A stretch of DNA of 64,000 nt from Methylobacterium oryzae. GTDB lineage: Bacteria; Pseudomonadota; Alphaproteobacteria; Rhizobiales; Beijerinckiaceae. How positions within the stretch are numbered: position 1 is the first letter of the stretch; each line of letters starts with the position of its first letter. The stretch spans positions 5,227,001-5,291,000 of the forward strand of contig NZ_CP090349.1 in assembly GCF_021398735.1 (NCBI RefSeq). The letters are read 5' to 3'. The position numbers were made by a program, and so were the translations under genes. This document shows positions 8,053 through 15,254 of the stretch, piece by piece. The notes under the pieces were generated by a model. It saw nothing but the letters and a program-made list of their open reading frames with translations, was not told where the DNA came from and searched no databases.

Positions 8053-8850
8053 TCAGGCGCCGAAGCGCTCGGTGCGGATCAGGCCCGGCGCGACGCCCTG
8101 CGCCAGGATCAGGTCCGAGGCCGCGGCCACGAACCGGTTCGAGCCGCAGAGGAACACCTTCCCGGGCGCCCCGATCCGCGCCAGCGCGTCGGCGACGAGG
8201 TGCGCGTCGATCCGCTTGCCGCCGGGCTCGCGCGTGGTGGCGAGATGCAGGGAGAAGTTGGGATCCGTCTCGGCGAGCCGCTCCAGCTCGGCGACCGCGA
8301 TCGCCTCCGCGCGGGTGCGGGCCGAGTAGATCAGCGCCGCCGGGATCGCCCGCCAGTGCTGCGCCCGCCGCCGCAGCATCGCCAGGAGCGGCACCACGCC
8401 GGACCCGCCGCCGCCCAGGAGCAGCGGCCCGCCGTCGGACCCGTCCCAGGAGAACGAGCCGCCGATCGGCCCGCGCAGCTCGACCCGGTCGCCGACCTCG
8501 GCGCAGTGCGAGAACCAGCCCGAGACCTCGCCGTCCGGCAGGGCCTCGATCATCAGCTCCAGGGTGCCGCTGCCGTCCTGCGCCGAGGCGATGGAATAGC
8601 TCCGCTGCGCTTGGTAGCCGTCCTCGGCGGTGAGCCGGACATCGACGTGCTGCCCGGCCCGGTAGGACTCGGCGAGGCCGCAGCGCAGCCGGACGCTCTT
8701 CACGTGCGGCGTCACCGGCGCGATCGCGGTGATCTCCGCCTCGTGCCAGCGGAAGACGATGGGCTCGAACGCCGGGTCAGTCACTGTGTCCGTCACCGCG
8801 TCAGTCACCACCTCAGGAACCGCCTCAGTCACCGATGTAGCGCTGCTCAC
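8053..8850 (-). CDS. Ferredoxin-NADP+ reductase-like FAD/NAD(P)H oxidoreductase
   Basis: 265 residues from GTG 8850, overlapping the upstream gene by 26 bp; a second GTG at 8832 overlaps it by only 8 bp (GTGACTGA) and is equally plausible. The FAD-binding barrel shows RSYSIAS at about residue 84 and the pyridine-nucleotide domain shows LLGGGGSGVVPLLAML and FLCGSNRFV. There is no iron-sulfur cysteine cluster. The N-terminus contains a short VTD(A/T) tandem repeat that may be untranslated if the later GTG is used. It probably supplies electrons to the sulfite-oxidase-like protein encoded immediately upstream; this pairing is inferred from the overlap. Confidence 0.88.
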   Translation of the reverse strand: MSSATSVTEAVPEVVTDAVTDTVTDPAFEPIVFRWHEAEITAIAPVTPHVKSVRLRCGLAESYRAGQHVDVRLTAEDGYQAQRSYSIASAQDGSGTLELMIEALPDGEVSGWFSHCAEVGDRVELRGPIGGSFSWDGSDGGPLLLGGGGSGVVPLLAMLRRRAQHWRAIPAALIYSARTRAEAIAVAELERLAETDPNFSLHLATTREPGGKRIDAHLVADALARIGAPGKVFLCGSNRFVAAASDLILAQGVAPGLIRTERFGA

Positions 8851-9430
8851 GCCAGGGATCCCCGTACATGTGGTAGCCGCGCAATTCCCAGAAACCGGCC
8901 GTGTCGGTCTGAGTGAACCGCAGGCCCTTCACCCACTTGGCGCTCTTCCAGAAATAGAGGTGCGGCACGAACAGCCGCGCCGGGCCGCCGTGATCCGGAT
9001 GGATCGGCTGACCCTCGTAGCGCGTCGCCACCAGGGCGCGACCGCCCACGAGGTCGGCCACCGGGACATTCGTGGTGTAGTCGTCGTGGGATTCCGCCAG
9101 GAGGTAGCCGGTCGGTGCCGTGATCCCGGCATCGGCCAGGATGTCGTCGAAGCTGACGCCCTCCCAGGTCGTGTCGAACTTCGACCACTTGGTGACGCAG
9201 TGGATGTCGCCGCGCCAGGTGGTGCGGGGCAGCGCCTCGAACTCCGCCCAGCTCCACGCCTTGATCGGCCGGGATCCCTCGCGCAGCGTGAACCGCCACG
9301 TCGCCATGTCGACGGTCGGGTTGGGGCCGATCTGGAGGATCGGGAAATCGTCGGTGAGATATTGACCCGGCGGCAGGCGCGCGCCGGTCTCGGGCGGCTG
9401 CCTGCGTCCGACGAAGCCCCGTGTCACCAT
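8825..9430 (-). CDS. Sulfite-oxidase-like molybdopterin oxidoreductase
   Basis: 201 residues, a compact soluble version of the sulfite oxidase fold. The molybdenum-coordinating cysteine is in DIHCVTKWS (about residue 97), with the family's typical Trp/Arg residues around it (TWRGDIHC) and HGGPARLFVPHLYFWKSAKW near the C-terminus forming the pterin pocket. Related MsrP/YedY proteins reduce methionine sulfoxide, but this one lacks a Tat signal, so it is probably cytoplasmic. It overlaps a flavin reductase gene, which suggests a two-component reductase. The substrate is unknown. Confidence 0.88.
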   Translation of the reverse strand: MVTRGFVGRRQPPETGARLPPGQYLTDDFPILQIGPNPTVDMATWRFTLREGSRPIKAWSWAEFEALPRTTWRGDIHCVTKWSKFDTTWEGVSFDDILADAGITAPTGYLLAESHDDYTTNVPVADLVGGRALVATRYEGQPIHPDHGGPARLFVPHLYFWKSAKWVKGLRFTQTDTAGFWELRGYHMYGDPWREQRYIGD

Positions 9431-9556
9431 GACGGTCGCCGCTCCTCTCGCTCGCCCTCCGGCTCGCCCCCGGGTTTGGTGCGGCGGAGCACCTCACGTC
9501 AAGCCGGCACGTGCGGCCGAACAAACGCCCCAAAGCTCGGGTGTGCTAGCAGCTCT

Positions 9557-9574
9557 GTGCCGATCGATCGGCAC
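9557..9574. promoter_or_regulatory. Perfect 18 bp palindrome upstream of small exported protein
   Basis: GTGCCGATCGATCGGCAC is a perfect dyad ending 26 nt before the ATG at 9601. It could be an operator or a leader hairpin; the position just ahead of the start codon is seen, the function is inferred. Confidence 0.5.
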
Positions 9575-9600
9575 GAATCGCCTGCTTTCAGGGGGATGTC

Positions 9601-9903
9601 ATGAAGTACCTTCTCGCGACGAGCCTTGTCGTCGGGAGCCTCGCCACGCTCGCGCCGGCCGCCCAGGCCCGCGACGGCATCGGCGCCGGCGGCGCGGCCG
9701 CCCTCGGCGTGCTCGGCGGCCTGGCCGTCGGCGGCGCCATCGCGTCGGCCAACAACGGCTACTACCCGGGCCGCCCGGTCTACCGCGCCCCGCCGCCGGT
9801 CTACGTCGAGGAGGATTACGGCCCGGTCTGCCACTTCGAGCGCCGCCGGACCTACGATGCCTACGGCGACGTCTACATCCGCCGCGTCCGCGTCTGCGAG
9901 TAG
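9601..9903 (+). CDS. Small exported protein with Gly-rich segment
   Basis: 100 residues with a GGGGG ribosome site 5 nt before ATG. A cleavable signal peptide is clear (MKYLLATSLVVGSLATLAPAA, cleavage after AQA). The mature part has a Gly/Ala-rich stretch (about 27-50), a Pro/Tyr-rich segment (YYPGRPVYRAPPPVY) and two cysteines (CHFERRRTYD, VRVCE) that could form a disulfide. I do not recognise a family; similar short Tyr/Pro-rich envelope proteins are common in Rhizobiales. Its 3' end overlaps the convergent transporter gene by 31 bp. Confidence 0.78.
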   Translation: MKYLLATSLVVGSLATLAPAAQARDGIGAGGAAALGVLGGLAVGGAIASANNGYYPGRPVYRAPPPVYVEEDYGPVCHFERRRTYDAYGDVYIRRVRVCE

Positions 9904-10841
9904 GCGGCTTCCGGAGTCGCCTCTGCGGCGGGCGCCGGTTTCAGGCGCTCGGCGCAGGCGATCCCGGCCAGCACCAGGGCCAGGGCGACCCCTTCCGTCG
10001 CGCCGAACGGCTCGCCGACCAGCAGGACGGCGAGGATCGCGCCGAAGATCGGCACGAGGTTGACGAACAGGCCGGCGCGGTTCGGGCCGATGATCTCGAC
10101 GCCGCGCATGAAGAAGAGCTGCGCCAGCAGCGACGGCCCGAGGCCCACGAAGGCGACCATCAGCCAGCCCTCGCGGTTGGGCCAGACGGCGTGGCCCGTC
10201 GCCCACTCGACGGCGAGCGGCGGCAGCGAGGTGACGAAGGCCGCGACCGCCATCGCGGCGAAGAACACCAGGGCCGGCACCTTCGGGCGCGTCGGCAGGA
10301 AGATCGTGTAGCCCGCGTAAAGCAGGCAGGCGCCGAAGACGAGCACGTCGCCGCGGTTGAACGCGAGGGTCGTGAGCACCGACAGGTCGCCGTGCGTGGC
10401 GGCGAGGCCGGCGCCGACCAGGGTCAGCGCCACGCCCAGGACCTGCCCCGGCGTGACCGGCACCCGGTAGGCGAGCCGGTTCAGGACGATCACCAGCACG
10501 GGGATCGCCCCCTGGAACAGGGCGAGGTTGATCGCGCCGGTATGCACACCGGCCGCGTAGAACAGGCAGTTGAAGGCCGTGTAGCCGAGGCCGCCCATCA
10601 GCAGGATGCGCAGCCAGTGCGGCCGCAGGAGCGGCCACGCGGCGGCGAGCCGGCGCGCGGCGAAGGGCATGAGCACCAGGCAGGCGACCGCCCATCGGAG
10701 CGTCGTGATGACCTGGGGCGACACGTGACCGGGCGCCCAGCGGCTGGTGACGGCGTTGCCGGCCCAGAGCAGCGCCGTGACGGTCAAGAGCAGGTAGGCG
10801 GGCGCGGCCGGGGAAGCCCGGCGCGCGCGCCCGGTCGTCAA
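9873..10841 (-). CDS. EamA-type drug/metabolite (DMT) transporter
   Basis: 322 residues from a TTG at 10841 whose bases overlap the IF-1 stop codon (TTGA), so it is probably translationally coupled. It has ten predicted membrane helices in two EamA repeats; landmarks are [12 protein letters not shown] in helix 1, [13 protein letters not shown], and [22 protein letters not shown] in the second repeat. This superfamily exports amino acids, nucleobases or drugs across the inner membrane; the substrate is unknown. Its last 31 bp overlap the end of the small exported-protein gene on the other strand. Confidence 0.9.
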   Translation of the reverse strand: MTTGRARRASPAAPAYLLLTVTALLWAGNAVTSRWAPGHVSPQVITTLRWAVACLVLMPFAARRLAAAWPLLRPHWLRILLMGGLGYTAFNCLFYAAGVHTGAINLALFQGAIPVLVIVLNRLAYRVPVTPGQVLGVALTLVGAGLAATHGDLSVLTTLAFNRGDVLVFGACLLYAGYTIFLPTRPKVPALVFFAAMAVAAFVTSLPPLAVEWATGHAVWPNREGWLMVAFVGLGPSLLAQLFFMRGVEIIGPNRAGLFVNLVPIFGAILAVLLVGEPFGATEGVALALVLAGIACAERLKPAPAAEATPEAAYSQTRTRRM

Positions 10842-11113
10842 CGGCGGCGGAACTGACCGCCGCGCACCGGCGGGCGGGGTCCGGACGAGCGCTCGTCCTT
10901 GTGGCGGAACACGAGGCGGCCCTTCTCAAGGTCGTAGGGCGACATCTCGACCGTCACCCGGTCGCCCGCCAGCGTCTTGATGCGGTTCTTCTTCATCTTG
11001 CCGGCCGTGTAGGCCACGATCTCGTGGCCCTGGTCGAGCTGCACGCGGTAGCGCGCATCCGGCAGGATCTCGATCACGAGACCATCGAACTGCATCAATT
11101 CTTCTTTCGCCAT
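10838..11113 (-). CDS. infA: Translation initiation factor IF-1 paralogue with basic C-terminal tail
   Basis: 91 residues from ATG 11113, with GGAGAAGG just upstream. Residues 1-72 are a full S1-like OB fold typical of IF-1 ([53 protein letters not shown]). IF-1 binds the 30S A site during initiation. Usual bacterial IF-1 is about 72 residues; here an extra ~19 residues rich in Arg, Pro and Gly ([10 protein letters not shown]) follow. This longer form suggests a second, specialised IF-1 beside a canonical copy elsewhere, but that copy cannot be seen. It is followed by a coupled DMT transporter. Confidence 0.93.
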   Translation of the reverse strand: MAKEELMQFDGLVIEILPDARYRVQLDQGHEIVAYTAGKMKKNRIKTLAGDRVTVEMSPYDLEKGRLVFRHKDERSSGPRPPVRGGQFRRR

Positions 11114-11324
11114 GCACCTTCTCCAGTCGGACCGTCCGGCAGCAGGCGTTCCGGCAATGCGTGTTCGGCTGTCATCGAGCTCGGGAAACGCCGCAGGGCG
11201 CGGATCCGATCCGGTGGACCGCCCGCGCCAGCTCAGCAGCACCGCCCGCATGTAGTCCCCGCGGGAACCGGCCGCAAGTCACGGACACCGAACACGTTCC
11301 GTCATCGACACGATTTGCCGGCTC

Positions 11325-12458
11325 TCAGGGCTCGGCGTCGTTGCCGGCATAGTCGAGGCGACCGTCCGGCGTCCGGCGCCAGATCCGCAGGGCGATCGGT
11401 GCTCCGGCGCGGTCGCCCCGCGCGTCGAAGGCCACCGATCCGAGCAGCGTCCGGGACGGCCCCGTCCGCACGGCCTCGGCCACCTTGTGGCCGTCCGCGA
11501 TGCGGCCGGTCCTCGGGTCGGCGGCGCGGGTGCGCTCGGTCGCCTGCGCCAGGAGCTCCACGGCCGCGTAGGCGTTGGCCGCGACGCTCTCCGCCTCGGG
11601 CGAGCGCGGCACCGGGCGAGCGCCGCGGATCTCGGGCAGGCGCGGCGGATCGGGAACCAGGGTCATGACCGTCCCCTCCCCGTCCCCGTCGACCGCGGCG
11701 AAGGCGGGGTCGAGGATGCCGTCGCTCGCCACCAGCGTCGCGCCGAGGCCGGCCTCGCGCATGGCGCGGAGCAGGGTCGCGGCCTCGGGCGCGAGGCCGC
11801 CGAAATACACCGCGTCGGGGCGCGCCGCCTTCAGCCGCGCGACGAGGTCCGCGAGGTCGCGGGTGCCCCGGGGGAAGCCGTCGAACAGCACCTCCGGCGT
11901 GCCGGCCTCCTTCAGCCGCGCCGCCACCGCGTCGGCGAGGCCGCGGCCGAAGGTCGAGCGGTCGCTGAGGATCCCGACCCGGCGTCCCGCGAAGGCCTTC
12001 GCCAGGTAGGCCCCGGCCGCCCGACCCTGCTGGGCGTCGCTCGGTCCGAGGCGGAACAGGTTCCACAGACCCCGGCCGGTCAGCGGCCCGTAGGACGCCC
12101 CCGGCGCGACCATGACTGCGCCCGCCTCCTCGTAGACGGGCGCCGCGGCCGCGACCGCCCCGGATTCAAGCGGTCCGACGACGAGGCGCACCCCGTCGGC
12201 GGCGAACTTCTTCGCGACGGCGACGGCCTGCCGGGCCTCGCCGCCGTCGTCGGCCGGGACGAGGACCCAGCGCGAGCGGCCGCCCGCGGCGCGGTTGAGA
12301 TCGGCCACCGCCTGCTCGGCGCCCTGCCGGAGCCCCTGGCCGAAGGCGGAATCCGGACCGGTCAGCGGCGCCGACAGGCCGATCCGCACCGGTGCCTGCG
12401 CGACGGCCGGGGCGGCCGCGAGGAGAAGGGCGAGGAACGGGAGGAGGCGACGGATCAT
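11325..12458 (-). CDS. Branched-chain amino-acid type ABC transporter substrate-binding protein
   Basis: 377 residues with a signal peptide (MIRRLLPFLALLLAAAPAVAQA). The mature protein opens with VRIGLSAPLTGPDSAFGQGLRQGAEQA, the typical start of the Leu/Ile/Val-binding (Peripla_BP_6) family, and contains the two-lobed features VVGPLESGAVAAAAPVYEEAGAV and DAVYFGGLAPEA. It would bind a ligand in the periplasm for an ABC importer. No permease or ATPase genes are adjacent, so it is an orphan or serves a transporter elsewhere. Ligands of this family also include aromatic acids and amides. Confidence 0.88.
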   Translation of the reverse strand: MIRRLLPFLALLLAAAPAVAQAPVRIGLSAPLTGPDSAFGQGLRQGAEQAVADLNRAAGGRSRWVLVPADDGGEARQAVAVAKKFAADGVRLVVGPLESGAVAAAAPVYEEAGAVMVAPGASYGPLTGRGLWNLFRLGPSDAQQGRAAGAYLAKAFAGRRVGILSDRSTFGRGLADAVAARLKEAGTPEVLFDGFPRGTRDLADLVARLKAARPDAVYFGGLAPEAATLLRAMREAGLGATLVASDGILDPAFAAVDGDGEGTVMTLVPDPPRLPEIRGARPVPRSPEAESVAANAYAAVELLAQATERTRAADPRTGRIADGHKVAEAVRTGPSRTLLGSVAFDARGDRAGAPIALRIWRRTPDGRLDYAGNDAEP

Positions 12459-12696
12459 GGCGGCACTCTAGGACCGTCTCCGCCCCGACCGGAAGGGCGC
12501 CGCTCCCGGATCGCCCGGACTATCGTCGGGCGCAGCGTCGCGCAGATCGTTGAGCGGATCGGGACGCTGATGCGCGCGGAAGCGCTGGCGGGCGAGCGCG
12601 ATGTGCGGAATAAGGGCGTCGGCCCGGCCCGTCGCCGGGCGTGCCGGCGCCCCTCCGCGCGTCGCCGGCCGAGACCCTCTGGGACGATTGACGATC

Positions 12697-13902
12697 ATGA
12701 CCTCGCTGTTCGCCGGCATCCAGGACGCGCCGCTCGACCCGATCATGCGCCTGTTCGAGGCCTTCAACGCCGACCCGAGCCCCAAGAAGCTCAACCTCGT
12801 GGTCGGCGTGTACACGGACGCGGACGGCAAGGTGCCGCGCCTGCGCGCCGTGCAGACCGCCGAGAAGCGCTGGATCGAGAAGGGCCTGCCGAAGACCTAC
12901 CGGCCGATCGAGGGCACCAAGCCGTTCCGCGACGCGGTCCAGGAACTCCTGTTCGGCAAGGGCGCGCCGATCCTGTCCCAGAACCGGGCCGCGACGCTCC
13001 AGAGCATCGGCGGCACCGGCGCGCTGAAGACCGGCGCCGACCTGCTCGCCAAGCTCTACCCGAACGCCACCGTGGCGGTGAGCAACCCGAGCTGGGAGAA
13101 CCACAAGGCGCTGTTCAGCCAGGCCGGCTTCACCGTGGTCGACTATCCCTACTTCTCGGCCGAGACCGGCGGCGCCGACTACCCGGCCATGAAGGCCTAT
13201 CTCCAGGATCTGCCGAAGGGCTCGATCGTGGTGCTGCACGCCTGCTGCCACAACCCGACCGGCGCCGATCTCGGCCTCGACGAGTGGCGGGACCTCGTGC
13301 CCCTGATGGCCGAGCGCGGCCTGATCCCGTTCCTCGACATCGCCTACCAGGGCTTCGGCAACGGCCTCGACGCCGACGCCGAGCCGGTGCGCCTGTTCGC
13401 CGAGTCGGGCCAGGAATTCCTGGTCGCCTCCTCGTTCTCGAAGTCGTTCTCGCTCTACGGCGAGCGCGTCGGCGCGCTCACCATCGTGGCCGAGAACCCG
13501 GCCGCGAAGGCCAAGGTCGAGGCCTTCGCCAAGCGGCTGGTGCGGGCGAGCTACTCGAACCCGCACACCCACGGCGCGGCGATCGTCGAGATCGTGCTCA
13601 CCGACCCGGAGCTGCGCGCCGACTGGGAGCGGGAACTCGGCGAGATGCGCGACCGGATCCGCGCCATGCGCGAGCGGATGGCCGACAGCCTGCAGCAGCG
13701 TCACCCGGAGCGCGGCTTCGACGCCATCAAGGCGCAGAAGGGCATGTTCTCCTACACGGGCCTGAGCCCCGCCGAGGCCACCCGCCTGCGCGAGGACCAC
13801 GAGGTCTACGCCCTGGAGACGGGCCGGATCTGCGTCGCCGCCGTCAACACCCACAACATCGACCACGTCATCGACGCGATCGACGCGGTGGTGAAGGGCT
13901 GA
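12697..13902 (+). CDS. Aromatic-amino-acid / aspartate aminotransferase (class I PLP)
   Basis: 401 residues from ATG 12697. The protein matches the TyrB/AspC group from its N-terminus (LFAGIQDAPLDPIMRLFEAFNADPS) and has the PLP-binding lysine in SSFSKSFSLYGERVG at about residue 248, the substrate Asn in HNPTGADL and a C-terminal Arg region near GRICVAAVNTHNI. It transfers amino groups between aromatic amino acids or aspartate and 2-oxoglutarate in the cytoplasm. The 2-hydroxyacid dehydrogenase gene begins 5 nt after its stop, so the two are likely one transcript and may act on the same keto acid. Confidence 0.92.
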   Translation: MTSLFAGIQDAPLDPIMRLFEAFNADPSPKKLNLVVGVYTDADGKVPRLRAVQTAEKRWIEKGLPKTYRPIEGTKPFRDAVQELLFGKGAPILSQNRAATLQSIGGTGALKTGADLLAKLYPNATVAVSNPSWENHKALFSQAGFTVVDYPYFSAETGGADYPAMKAYLQDLPKGSIVVLHACCHNPTGADLGLDEWRDLVPLMAERGLIPFLDIAYQGFGNGLDADAEPVRLFAESGQEFLVASSFSKSFSLYGERVGALTIVAENPAAKAKVEAFAKRLVRASYSNPHTHGAAIVEIVLTDPELRADWERELGEMRDRIRAMRERMADSLQQRHPERGFDAIKAQKGMFSYTGLSPAEATRLREDHEVYALETGRICVAAVNTHNIDHVIDAIDAVVKG

Positions 13903-13907
13903 ACCGG

Positions 13908-14945
13908 GTGTCGGCCACCAAGCGCGTCTGCCGATTCAACGTCTGGATCAATCCGGTCTTCGACGCGCGCCTGGGGGCCGAGCCCGACATCGACCTGCAG
14001 GTCGGCGACCTGCAGGGACCGGAGGACGCGCTCGCGGCGCTGCTGGCGCGGGCCCACGTCCTCCACGTATCGCCGGCGCGGGACGAGCTGCCGCGCCGCT
14101 GGCACGTGACCGACGCGCTGCTCGCCGAATGCCCGAATCTGATCGCGGTCTCGTCGGCCGGGGCGGGCTTCGACACGGTGGACGCCGCCGCCTGCACCCG
14201 GGCCGGCGTCGCGGTGGTGAACCAAGTGGGCGGCAATGCCCGCTCGGTGGCGGAACTGGCGATCGGCCTGATGCTCGCCGTCTCGCGCAAGATCTGCGTC
14301 TCCGACCGCCTGCTCCGGACCGCGCGCGGCTTCACCCGCGAATCGCTGATGGGCCACGAGATCGGCGGCGCGACCCTGGGCCTCATCGGGATCGGTCATA
14401 CCGGCCGGGAGGTCGCCAAGCTGGCCCGCGGCTTCGACATGCGGGTCCTCGCCCACGATCCCCTCCTCCCGGACGCGGAGATCCGGGCCCGCGGCGCGGA
14501 GCCGGTGGACCGGGCGCGGCTGCTCGCCGAGTCCGACATCGTGTCCCTTCACTGCCCCCTCGACGACACCACCCGGGGCAGCTTCGACGCCGCGTCCTTC
14601 GCGGCGATGAAGCCGGGGGCGCTGTTCATCACCACCGCCCGGGGCCGGGTCCACGACGAGGCGGCGCTCGCCGCCGCGCTCACCGCCGGCCATCTCGCCG
14701 GCGCGGGCCTCGATGTCTGGTCGCCGGAACCGCCGTGCCTCGACGCGGCCCTGCTGCAGCTCGACACCGTGGTGGCGACCTACCACACCGCCGGCGTCAC
14801 CCACGAGGCGCGGCGCAACGTGGCCGCCTGGGGGGCCGAGCAGATCGTCGGCCTGCTCCGGGGCGAGACGCCGCCGCGGCTCGTCAATCCCGAGGTCTGG
14901 CCCACGGTCCTCGAGCGCCGGGCGCGGCTGCTCGGCGGCGCCTGA
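13908..14945 (+). CDS. D-2-hydroxyacid dehydrogenase
   Basis: 345 residues; GTG 13908 is chosen because it follows the aminotransferase stop by 5 nt. The NAD-binding motif is LGLIGIGHTGREVAKL (about residues 155-170). The catalytic set is visible: Arg in TTARGRVHDEAAL, and the catalytic His in ATYHTAGVTHEA. It reduces 2-keto acids to D-2-hydroxy acids or the reverse. Next to an aromatic aminotransferase, the likely substrates are aryl-pyruvates (inference). The family also includes phosphoglycerate and glyoxylate/hydroxypyruvate reductases, so specificity is open. Confidence 0.9.
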   Translation: MSATKRVCRFNVWINPVFDARLGAEPDIDLQVGDLQGPEDALAALLARAHVLHVSPARDELPRRWHVTDALLAECPNLIAVSSAGAGFDTVDAAACTRAGVAVVNQVGGNARSVAELAIGLMLAVSRKICVSDRLLRTARGFTRESLMGHEIGGATLGLIGIGHTGREVAKLARGFDMRVLAHDPLLPDAEIRARGAEPVDRARLLAESDIVSLHCPLDDTTRGSFDAASFAAMKPGALFITTARGRVHDEAALAAALTAGHLAGAGLDVWSPEPPCLDAALLQLDTVVATYHTAGVTHEARRNVAAWGAEQIVGLLRGETPPRLVNPEVWPTVLERRARLLGGA

Positions 14946-14979
14946 GCGGGAACAGGTCCCGCTCCGCCCTTTCTGGGCG
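14944..14979 (+). terminator. Tandem hairpins after the aminotransferase-dehydrogenase pair
   Basis: GAGCGGGA-ACAGG-TCCCGCTC is a perfect 8 bp stem overlapping the dehydrogenase stop codon. It is followed at once by CGCCC-TTTCT-GGGCG. There is no long T-run, so termination strength is uncertain. Confidence 0.4.
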
Positions 14980-15254
14980 GCGCGCGAACCGGTCACGATC
15001 GCTCGGACGACGCGAGAGGCGTCGTCTGTGCAGATGCCCCGCGACCCGGCGTGTTGAGAGCCCGTGCGCCGGAGCGACCCTCCCCTTCCCTCACCGCTCG
15101 AACCGGCGACGACGGCGTCTTCGCGCGCTTCGTGCGGGCGCACCGTCGATCCCGATCAGATTGTAGTTATTCAAAATCTAGTCTGGAGGCTCCGCCGGCG
15201 ATCAAGCTTGACCGTGAATGTTTCCGCACCGTATCTGGCGCCACTCGAAACAGA
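14980..15254 (+). promoter_or_regulatory. Upstream region of the TonB-dependent receptor with an AT-rich island
   Basis: Most of this stretch is GC-rich with no gene, but 15158-15182 (GATTGTAGTTATTCAAAATCTAG) is a sharp AT-rich island about 75 nt before the receptor start. Such islands in high-GC alphaproteobacteria often hold promoters or Irr/RirA/Fur sites. No exact iron box can be claimed by eye. Confidence 0.4.
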
